Source of the DNA: CAYVJW01 sp964451885
GTDB lineage: Bacteria > Patescibacteriota > Gracilibacteria > UBA4473
DNA length: 5,236 nt
Direction: 5' to 3'
Assembly (NCBI GenBank): GCA_964451885.1
Contig: CAYVJW010000119.1
Location: 1 to 5,236, forward strand
The position numbers were made by a program, and so were the translations under genes. Numbering within the stretch: the stretch's first letter is position 1; each line of letters opens with the position of its first letter. The notes under the pieces are model-generated. The model made no database searches, was not told the origin of the DNA, and was given only the letters and a program-made list of their open reading frames with translations. Below are positions 1-5,186 of the stretch, one piece after another.

Positions 1-2
1 CT

Positions 3-107
3 TTAAGTCCGATTTTCGCCTACTTGATAAGCTTTGTTATGGTTTTGACTCATGAAGGTGGGGTTGGAAATATCAGGCTGATATATTTGACATTTATCAA
101 AGAATAG
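3..107 (+). CDS. C-terminal fragment of an upstream gene, probably a membrane protein
   Basis: The frame starting at base 3 is open from the left edge to a TAG stop at 105-107 and gives 34 residues; the other two forward frames stop by about base 55. The first part (SPIFAYLISFVMVL) reads as the end of a hydrophobic membrane helix. A short polar end follows, with NIRLIYLTFIKE at its close. A hydrophobic helix followed by an N-I-R-L stretch would suit the end of a polymerase, ligase or flippase of a glycan locus, but this is only a guess from context. Thirty-four codons are too few to name a family, and the start lies outside the window. An open frame of this length can also occur by chance. 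Confidence 0.5.
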   Translation, partial: LSPIFAYLISFVMVLTHEGGVGNIRLIYLTFIKE

Positions 108-115
108 ATTAATAA
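87..115 (+). promoter_or_regulatory. Possible sigma70-type promoter for the M50 peptidase gene
   Basis: A perfect TTGACA lies at 87-92, inside the end of the upstream partial gene. With a 17-base spacer the -10 position is TAATAA at 110-115, which matches TATAAT at only three of six bases. The candidate lies about 90 bases before the GTG start of the peptidase gene, so the transcript would carry a leader. The -35 match is strong but the -10 is poor, so this is a weak call. I see no terminator between the two genes, so read-through from upstream is equally possible. Confidence 0.22.
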
Positions 116-194
116 GATCTTGCTCTTTTACGTAATTTCATGGGAATATATAGTTTTTTTCTTTAGGTCATCGATTTATCAACCCGAAAAAAAA

Positions 195-198
195 GGAG
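195..198 (+). promoter_or_regulatory. Shine-Dalgarno site that fixes the GTG start at 207
   Basis: GGAG at 195-198, preceded by an A-run, stands eight bases before the GTG at 207-209. This is the clearest ribosome binding site in the window. It favours GTG 207 over the more upstream in-frame TTG at 120, which has no such site in front of it. Confidence 0.7.
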
Positions 199-206
199 TA
201 TGGATC

Positions 207-938
207 GTGAAATATGTGATCTTCATCGTTCTGTCGGCGGCCGTTTATCTGGGGCTGCACTACTATGTCTATCTGCCGGTTATTCATGAAAGGGGGAGTT
301 TGCCTATTGATGTGTTTGTGACTTTCTTGCATGAGTTTGGCCATGCTTTTGCGGCTGTTATTACCGGAGGAAAGGCGACTCAGTTGGTTATTTCTCCCGA
401 CATTCCCCTTGTAGCGGGATATGCGTGTCATGCCGGTGGGTTTCAGCCTTTGGTGTCGATGGGAGGATATGTGGGAAGTGCACTTTTTGGAGCATTCCTT
501 TTGTATTCAGCTGTGCGGGAGAACCGGGTGTCGAAGTACGGATTTCGGATTCTGGCGGTTCTGATGGTGGGGAGCCAGTTATTGTGGTTTCCGTATGGCC
601 AATGCGGCAGTTTTTATGCAGGAGCCAGAGATGCGGCGGTTTCAGTCCTGATTTGCGGTGTCTTTGCGGGCGTTTTTTGGTTGATCTCTCGCGTTCCCTA
701 TTCTGTCAAGCGCTATCTCCTGACCTTTCTCGGGACGGCATCACTGATGCAGATCGTCCTGGATATCAACGTCGGCCCGTCCAGCGACCTTCAAAAGTTT
801 GATGCCAGTTTGTCGGTAATTGGATTGTTGGTGCCGATTTTCGTCTGGAAACTCTTGTGGCTTGGAATCGTGCTTTTCATCTTTTTCTGGGTAGTGAGGA
901 TGGCGTATCGGCAGGCGCTGTCTGGTGGGAAGACTTGA
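207..938 (+). CDS. M50-type (site-2-like) integral membrane zinc metallopeptidase
   Basis: This 243-residue, very hydrophobic protein carries HEFGH at residues 42-46, the HExxH zinc motif, inside a membrane segment. Next come AVITGGKA (50-57) and a glycine-rich stretch, SMGGYVGSALFG (84-95). This pattern is typical of the M50B-like branch of membrane metallopeptidases, which cut substrates within or beside the membrane. About seven hydrophobic segments are visible, near 3-25, 36-53, 82-102, 113-129, 141-161, 168-187 and 203-230. The third zinc ligand is probably D194 in PSSDLQKF (191-198), with D142 as an alternative; the classic NxxPxxPxDG motif of site-2 proteases is absent. The GTG at 207 was chosen because GGAG lies eight bases upstream; a TTG at 120 would add 29 residues without a ribosome site. 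The gene is followed by an intrinsic terminator. Its substrate cannot be told from the sequence, and no anti-sigma factor or sigma factor gene is nearby. Its GC content is higher than that of the next gene. Confidence 0.82.
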   Translation: MKYVIFIVLSAAVYLGLHYYVYLPVIHERGSLPIDVFVTFLHEFGHAFAAVITGGKATQLVISPDIPLVAGYACHAGGFQPLVSMGGYVGSALFGAFLLYSAVRENRVSKYGFRILAVLMVGSQLLWFPYGQCGSFYAGARDAAVSVLICGVFAGVFWLISRVPYSVKRYLLTFLGTASLMQIVLDINVGPSSDLQKFDASLSVIGLLVPIFVWKLLWLGIVLFIFFWVVRMAYRQALSGGKT

Positions 939-979
939 GGAAAAAACTGACCCTGAATATTATGTGAAGTACCTTTTTG

Positions 980-1008
980 GCTGTCCGTTGTTTGGGCAGC
1001 TTTTTTTT
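980..1008 (+). terminator. Rho-independent terminator after the M50 peptidase gene
   Basis: GCTGTCC at 980-986 pairs with GGGCAGC at 994-1000, giving seven base pairs including one G-T wobble. The loop is seven bases (987-993), and eight consecutive T residues follow at 1001-1008. This is a textbook intrinsic terminator 41 bases after the peptidase stop codon. It lies inside the 5' extension of the next open frame (925 onward), so that extension is probably not translated and the next gene probably needs its own promoter. Confidence 0.8.
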
Positions 1009-1034
1009 AGTATATTTGTTTTTTTTATTACAAT
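1006..1034 (+). promoter_or_regulatory. Possible promoter giving a leaderless transcript of the ligase gene
   Basis: TACAAT at 1029-1034 matches the -10 consensus at five of six bases. Seventeen bases upstream, TTTAGT at 1006-1011 matches the -35 at three of six. The expected transcription start falls at about 1041-1042, on the chosen ATG. No Shine-Dalgarno site precedes that ATG. The region is so T-rich that a chance match is quite possible. Confidence 0.3.
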
Positions 1035-1041
1035 GTTATTG

Positions 1042-2307
1042 ATGAAGAATTTAGTGACGTGGTTAATTTGTATATTGGCATTTTTTCTTCCTTTCCATGG
1101 GGCTATTTCTGTGTTTTTACCTGATTTTTTTCAATTTTGGAAGGAGGGGATTTTGATGGTAGTTTTTTGTATTTTAGTTTTTGTGGAAGGCAAGAGAGTA
1201 GTTGAAGAGATCCGAAATCTCCCTTTATCAAAGGAAGAAGTTTTTTGTATTTTGTTTTTGTTGTGGGGAGTGGTGTTGACGCTTTTGAGTGAAGATAAAG
1301 AAACAGCGTTTGTGGCTTTTCGATATCTTGGGTTGGGATTTTTCGTGTATTTGATATGTTTGCGTTTATTTCGTAGTTTTTCGGCTGAATGGCAAAAAGA
1401 GACTTTTCAGAAGTTTTCTGTGGTTTTTGTTTATTCTTGTGTTTGTTCGGTGCTTTTTGGGGTTTGGGCGAAGTTTTTTGGGGGATTTGATGTGTTAAAG
1501 GATTATTATTCGATGACAGTCTCAAGCTGGGTTCCGGGGCAAATGATTCCGATTTATCATGAAGCGGGAGAATTTATCCGTATGCAGGGGGGAAGTTCAG
1601 GTCCGATTGTGTTTTCTCATTTGTTGTTGGGAGGGCTTTTTATAAAATTAAAAATTAGGGATAAATCTAGCGTAGGGATATTAGATTTAGTAATTTGGGG
1701 GATTCTTCTTTTTGGGATTTTTCAGAGTTTTTCTCGAGCGGCGGTTTTGGCTTTGGTTGTGGGAGGGATTGTGTGGTTATATTTAATGGGATGTTTTGAT
1801 AGGTTGAAGAGCGGGGTAGTTGGCGGTTTGATTGTTTTTCTTCTGGTGAGTGGGACTTTTTCGCTTGTTAATTTGGAAATGCGTACGAATCTTTTTCTCA
1901 GAGGTGGAACTTCTGCTCATTTTAGCCGTCCTGTTGAGGCTTTAAAGGTTGGTTTAGAGCATCCTTTTTTGGGGGATTTAGGAAAATTTGGACCGGCGGC
2001 TCGGGTAAAAAATTTGCGTGAAAATAATGATGATCGGGCAATGATTGCGGAAAATGTGTTTATTGATTATTTTGTGCAAATGGGTATTGTGGGATTGGTG
2101 TTAGCGCTTTGTTTTTTTGTTGCTGTATTCAGGAGTTTGAAAAAAGAATTTTGGCCATTTTTAGGTGGATTTTTAGTTGTTGCAAATTTAGCCACGATTT
2201 TTGACATGACTCCGATAGCAATTACATTTTTTATTATCCTTGCATTTGCTCAATTACAATATAAAAATAAAAAAAATCATTTGATTGATAATTGTGGTAG
2301 ACCCTGA
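1042..2307 (+). CDS. O-antigen ligase / Wzy polymerase-like membrane protein
   Basis: This 421-residue protein is almost entirely hydrophobic segments, with one larger loop late in the chain, as in the O-antigen ligase/polymerase family (Wzy_C type). Recognisable landmarks in order are RMQGGSSGP (180-188), FSRAA at 230-234 in a helix, a loop with HPFLGDLGKFGPA (307-319), and AENVFIDYFVQMGIVGL (336-352). The E-N-x-[FY] stretch followed by GIVGL is typical of the family. Members join lipid-linked glycan units to each other or to an acceptor on the outer face of the cytoplasmic membrane. The frame is open from a GTG at 925, which overlaps the previous gene, but a strong terminator at 980-1008 sits in that stretch. 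ATG 1042 (MKNLVTWLICIL) is therefore preferred; GTG 964 and ATG 1033 are also possible. No Shine-Dalgarno site is seen. The sequence cannot separate ligase from polymerase. The gene ends 28 bases before recR. Confidence 0.8.
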   Translation: MKNLVTWLICILAFFLPFHGAISVFLPDFFQFWKEGILMVVFCILVFVEGKRVVEEIRNLPLSKEEVFCILFLLWGVVLTLLSEDKETAFVAFRYLGLGFFVYLICLRLFRSFSAEWQKETFQKFSVVFVYSCVCSVLFGVWAKFFGGFDVLKDYYSMTVSSWVPGQMIPIYHEAGEFIRMQGGSSGPIVFSHLLLGGLFIKLKIRDKSSVGILDLVIWGILLFGIFQSFSRAAVLALVVGGIVWLYLMGCFDRLKSGVVGGLIVFLLVSGTFSLVNLEMRTNLFLRGGTSAHFSRPVEALKVGLEHPFLGDLGKFGPAARVKNLRENNDDRAMIAENVFIDYFVQMGIVGLVLALCFFVAVFRSLKKEFWPFLGGFLVVANLATIFDMTPIAITFFIILAFAQLQYKNKKNHLIDNCGRP

Positions 2308-2335
2308 GTTTGCCGAATGAGTTAATTGAAAATTC

Positions 2336-2935
2336 ATGCTTCCTTCTGCAATTACGAACGCCATAGAAGCTTTATCTGACCTCCCGGGGATTGGTTCTCG
2401 GAGTGCGGAGCGGTTGATTTTTTCGCTTCTGAGGAATGAGTCCGGACTTGATCGGAAGATTGCTCGGGCAATTGGAGGCCTAAGGGAAAATATTCGGGAA
2501 TGTAAAACTTGTTTCCATTTTTGTGAAGGAGAACATTGTGTGGTTTGCAATAATCCCGGGCGTGATGGTCGTGTTATTTGTGTTGTGGAAACGCCGGTGG
2601 ATTTGGTGGCGCTTGAGCGTACGCATGAATTCAAGGGGAAATATCATGTGTTGCATGGGGTAATTTCTCCTATGAATAAGGTGCGGCCTGAGGATTTGCG
2701 TATTTCGCCTTTTTTTGAACGGGTGAAAAGAACTTCTGAAATAGAGGAAATTGTTTTGGCGATGTCCGGTAATGTAGAAGGGGACGGGACGGCTCTTTTT
2801 TTATCGGAAAATCTTCAGAGATTTTTTAACGGCAAAATCACTAGGTTGGCTCGGGGGATTCCGAGTGGGGGAGATTTGGATTATTTGGATGTGGGGACGT
2901 TGAGTCGGGCGATATCGGAAAGGAGGGAGTTTTAA
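2336..2935 (+). CDS. recR: Recombination mediator protein RecR
   Basis: RecR works with RecO (and RecF) to load RecA on single-stranded gaps during recombinational repair in the cytoplasm; the protein forms a ring-like clamp on DNA. At 199 residues it has the usual family length. In order it shows the helix-hairpin-helix DNA-binding segment LPGIGSRSAERL (16-27), a four-cysteine zinc finger (C56, C59, C68, C71), and a Toprim domain from about 79 (VICVVETPVDLVALE, then HGVISPMNKVRPEDL at 107-121). The closing signatures are VEGDGTALFL (147-156) and LARGIPSGGDLDYLDVGTLS (171-190). One departure is NKVRP at 114-118, where many homologues have a D-G-I-G-P type sequence. ATG 2336 is the only sensible start, because an in-frame TGA lies at 2327-2329. 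No clear ribosome site precedes it. The common partner genes dnaX and ybaB are not adjacent, so its place here is probably incidental to the glycan genes. Confidence 0.96.
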   Translation: MLPSAITNAIEALSDLPGIGSRSAERLIFSLLRNESGLDRKIARAIGGLRENIRECKTCFHFCEGEHCVVCNNPGRDGRVICVVETPVDLVALERTHEFKGKYHVLHGVISPMNKVRPEDLRISPFFERVKRTSEIEEIVLAMSGNVEGDGTALFLSENLQRFFNGKITRLARGIPSGGDLDYLDVGTLSRAISERREF

Positions 2936-2942
2936 TCACTTA

Positions 2943-3794
2943 TCAATTCGTAATTGTTTTATTCCATGCTTTTTTCCATATCCTCCACCACCTAATTTCT
3001 TGTGAAAATAATGCAGGTATGGCAGAAAAAATAATTGCCATGCGGAGAAGGAATAGTTTTTTACCTCGGGGGAGGATTATTAGTTCCGGGTGAAGTGATT
3101 CGAATATTTTGGCGTTTTTTCGGGCATTCTTTGTGTTTTGTAATACTTTTTTTAGTGTTTGGGGGTGATCGTGGAGAACTTCGTAGTTTTTATCAAAGAG
3201 AAGTTTTAGGCCTTTTTTTTGCATTCGATATCCAAATTCAGTGTCTTCAAAGCCCCAGCCTGAAAATTCTTCGGAAAATCTTTCGTTTTCTATAAAACTT
3301 TTTTTTATGGAGATGTTTGAGGTGTAAAAATTTCGCCAATTGGTGCCTTGTTTTTTTATTTTTTTGAAACTGAATTGAGCGTGGTTTTCAAGCCATTGGT
3401 GGAAAGAATCTTTTGCTAGTTCCGAAGTCCAGGAGATTTTTCCAAGGAGGCCAATGTTTGATTTAGGGTGTTTGCTGTGAAAATCGACAATTTTCTGAAG
3501 CCAGCTTTTGGTGGGGATCGTATCATCGCCAATGAAGGCGATAATATCACTGTTTGATTTATCTATGCCGATGTTTCTGGCTTTGGAAGCGCCTGATTTT
3601 TTTCTTGTTTCATAGAATTTTATACATTGGAATGCTGCCTCAAAATTCAGGAATTCTTTTGTTTTTTTTCCATCAAAAATAACAAGAATTTCCGGATTGA
3701 TTATTCCAAAGTTGGTGCACTCGGAAATGCCTTGCAGAACCTTTTCTAGTTTTTCAGTTCTGCCTATAGTGGGAATGATGATTGAAATTTTCAT
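2943..3794 (-). CDS. Family 2 glycosyltransferase (GT-A fold)
   Basis: This 283-residue protein begins with ISIIIPTIGR (3-12), the first beta strand of GT-A glycosyltransferases. VIFDG (38-42) follows, with D41 likely holding the nucleotide. KSGASKARNIGI (66-77) is next, then IGDDT (88-92), whose D90-D91 pair stands where the metal-binding DxD motif lies. The acceptor half has TSNISIKKSFI (158-168) and GWGFEDTEFGYRM (179-191), in which E183-D184 match the E-D pair that supplies the catalytic base. H208 and H210 follow. The C-terminal 30-40 residues (from about LFLLRMAIIF, then RWWRIWKKAW) are hydrophobic and basic and probably lie on the inner membrane face. The enzyme should transfer a sugar from a nucleotide donor to a growing lipid-linked glycan; the exact sugar cannot be read. 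Its ATG overlaps the stop of the sugar isomerase gene by four bases, suggesting translational coupling. Its stop lies only seven bases from the end of recR on the other strand. Confidence 0.88.
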   Translation of the reverse strand: MKISIIIPTIGRTEKLEKVLQGISECTNFGIINPEILVIFDGKKTKEFLNFEAAFQCIKFYETRKKSGASKARNIGIDKSNSDIIAFIGDDTIPTKSWLQKIVDFHSKHPKSNIGLLGKISWTSELAKDSFHQWLENHAQFSFKKIKKQGTNWRNFYTSNISIKKSFIENERFSEEFSGWGFEDTEFGYRMQKKGLKLLFDKNYEVLHDHPQTLKKVLQNTKNARKNAKIFESLHPELIILPRGKKLFLLRMAIIFSAIPALFSQEIRWWRIWKKAWNKTITN

Positions 3795-4186
3795 TGCCTT
3801 AAAAATTCTTCTTTACTCATTATATAGTTTTCCGGTCCTGGCAAATAATGTGTTGAAGAAAAACAGAGTAGCACTGCCTCGGGAGAAAAGTTTTTAAATT
3901 CGTGCCAGCAGTTTTTTCGCACCAGGAGCGCTTTGTTTTTTTGATCTAATTGGATTTTTCGGTCTCCGGTTCCATCATTGACGATGGCTGTAATAGAACC
4001 TGAAGCAGCTACAAAAAGTTCGTCTTCTATCAGATGAGAATGTCCTCCTCTGATTTGATCGCCTTTTGAGGTTACCAGATATACCCGTTTTACCGGGAAA
4101 GGGAATTTTTCATTAAGCTCGAATGGGATTAGATCTCCTCGAGTGTCTGAGAAAAATGGGAAATTCAGGATTTTAAACTTTTTCAT
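3791..4186 (-). CDS. FdtA/WxcM-like cupin, probable dTDP-sugar 3,4-ketoisomerase
   Basis: This 131-residue single-domain cupin matches the WxcM-like/FdtA family along its whole length. Landmarks are SDTRGDL (13-19), FPVKRVYLV (30-38), RGGHSHLIEDEL (46-57), a GSITAIVNDG turn (63-72), CWHEFKNFSPEAVLL (93-107) and a family-typical ending with Y-x-P near NYIMSKEEFL. Known members convert dTDP-4-keto-6-deoxyglucose to a 3-keto-6-deoxy sugar, which an aminotransferase then aminates for surface glycans. Residues H49 and H51 sit where the active-site histidine pair of FdtA lies, and Y36 may also contribute; this assignment is from memory of the family. FdtA (giving the galacto form) and QdtA/TylM-like relatives cannot be told apart by eye. 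It is the middle gene of the minus-strand operon, with 4-base ATGA overlaps at both ends. No aminotransferase is visible in the window. Confidence 0.85.
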   Translation of the reverse strand: MKKFKILNFPFFSDTRGDLIPFELNEKFPFPVKRVYLVTSKGDQIRGGHSHLIEDELFVAASGSITAIVNDGTGDRKIQLDQKNKALLVRKNCWHEFKNFSPEAVLLCFSSTHYLPGPENYIMSKEEFLRQ

Positions 4187-5151
4187 TTTTTTCTTGTTCT
4201 ATATGTTCTTCTATATGCTCTGCTGCGATAAAAAGAGCGATAAGACGGTTTTATGCTTTTTTGTTTTTTTACGGAAGATCTAGTGCGCCGTCTGTATACC
4301 TTCCTGCCTTTCTTTAACATTCTTGTAGTCGTTTTGATGTTGAGCTGTCTTCGTATTTTCCTTTTCGGTTTGGAAATTTTTTCGTAAAAATCCTGTATGT
4401 CGGGACTTATTTCCGGTTTTTTTGAGCGGTTTCGGATGACCCAGCCTATGAGCTGGTCGTAGGTTAATATCAGGGCGTTGAAATTTTTATCTTTCAGGGT
4501 CGGGATGCCGATGTAATTTCCGGAGGCATCAAAAGCTGCTCCGCCCGAATTTCCGAAATTTACTTTGGCATCGGTAAATAAATATCTTCCTCCGGTGGAT
4601 TGTAGGACACCGCTTCCCGTGATTTTCCCGCGCGATATGGTGAGTTTATCGCCTCCTATTTTGAGGGTTCCTCCGTTTTTGATCCAGTTTTGGATTTGAT
4701 TAAATGTTCGTCTGTCTCCGAAGTTTTGGAGATTATCAATGGGGACCGGGAATCCTTCCAGTCGTACACGGTTTCCGCGTAATCGGCTTGTTGTGCGGAC
4801 GTGTGGAAGGAAAACTTTTGTGGATATGGGTTTTATGAGGGCAGCGTCGAATTTATTATGGACGGAAAGAACAACGGCTGGAATATCGCATTTTACCGAT
4901 CGTGTTGATTTGTGTTGGGCGGGGCAGAGGAGAATAAAATCGGCTATTTTTCCTTTTGGGGGAGAAATGACATGTTTGTTAGTGAGCACTAAATTCTTGT
5001 CTATTGCGGTTCCTGAGCCGAAAGTGGAGGGGATTAGTTTTTTTAGTGTTTCGTCCCAGTTGAAAGTTACGATTTGGAGGCTTTCGACTGAGGCGAAAGT
5101 TGTGGGAATACAAAATAGAAAACCGAAAATTGTTATTAGTGTTTTTTTCAC
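4183..5151 (-). CDS. Secreted trypsin-like serine protease with a basic Arg/Lys/Tyr tail
   Basis: Starting from GTG 5151 this is a 322-residue protein. Residues 1-20 form a Sec signal peptide (basic KK, a hydrophobic run, then a likely cut after TFA at 18-20). The chymotrypsin-fold domain spans about 25-240 with a complete triad: H60 in LTNKHV, D102 in KFDAALIKP and S202 in FGNSGGAAFD, the HtrA-like signatures. No PDZ domain follows. Instead, residues 258-322 form a tail with about 30 Lys/Arg, no Asp or Glu, and four Tyr-Arg pairs near the end. It should act outside the cytoplasmic membrane; its substrate is unknown. The frame stays open to the right edge (a TTG at 5232 is possible), but that would put 27 extra residues before the signal peptide, so GTG 5151 is preferred. 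Its TGA stop overlaps the ATG of the cupin gene, making it the first gene in this window of a three-gene operon. Confidence 0.85.
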   Translation of the reverse strand: MKKTLITIFGFLFCIPTTFASVESLQIVTFNWDETLKKLIPSTFGSGTAIDKNLVLTNKHVISPPKGKIADFILLCPAQHKSTRSVKCDIPAVVLSVHNKFDAALIKPISTKVFLPHVRTTSRLRGNRVRLEGFPVPIDNLQNFGDRRTFNQIQNWIKNGGTLKIGGDKLTISRGKITGSGVLQSTGGRYLFTDAKVNFGNSGGAAFDASGNYIGIPTLKDKNFNALILTYDQLIGWVIRNRSKKPEISPDIQDFYEKISKPKRKIRRQLNIKTTTRMLKKGRKVYRRRTRSSVKKQKSIKPSYRSFYRSRAYRRTYRTRKK

Positions 5152-5157
5152 AATGGA

Positions 5158-5186
5158 AATATAGCTTTTTTGGAGGAGAATGGCTA
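5158..5186 (-). promoter_or_regulatory. Possible promoter of the protease-cupin-glycosyltransferase operon
   Basis: Reading the minus strand, TAGCCA (5186-5181, four of six to TTGACA) and TATATT (5163-5158, five of six to TATAAT) are separated by exactly 17 bases. The GTG start at 5151 is six bases after the -10, so a transcript would start at or next to it and be leaderless. No Shine-Dalgarno site lies in front of that GTG, which fits. If the gene really starts further upstream, this element would lie inside coding sequence and the call would fail. Confidence 0.38.

Noticed and set aside
168..431. Open frame on the minus strand across the start of the M50 gene
   Set aside because: It overlaps the conserved HEFGH region in the other direction, is polar and low-complexity, and shows no known motif; it is a shadow.
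425..802. Second open frame on the plus strand inside the M50 gene
   Set aside because: It is fully contained in a gene with clear family motifs and lacks a ribosome site; its sequence resembles no family I know.
1103..1525. Long minus-strand frame opposite the ligase gene
   Set aside because: It is Lys/Pro/Thr-rich because the opposite strand is T- and G-rich; this is an artefact of composition.
2920..2927. AAAGGAGG, a strong Shine-Dalgarno-like sequence at the end of recR
   Set aside because: No start codon with an open frame follows at a suitable distance; it only encodes the end of RecR (ERRE).
2944..2960. CAATT/AATTG hairpin followed by TTTT as a terminator for recR
   Set aside because: Only five base pairs, four of them A-T, with a three-base loop and a short T-run; too weak to call.
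4217..4240. GCTCT ... AGAGC inverted repeat in the protease tail region
   Set aside because: Five-base arms, a long loop and no T-run after it on either strand; likely chance in Arg-rich coding sequence.
4739..5164. Plus-strand frame of 141 codons opposite the protease
   Set aside because: It lies opposite the catalytic triad region of an intact protease and contains no recognisable domain.
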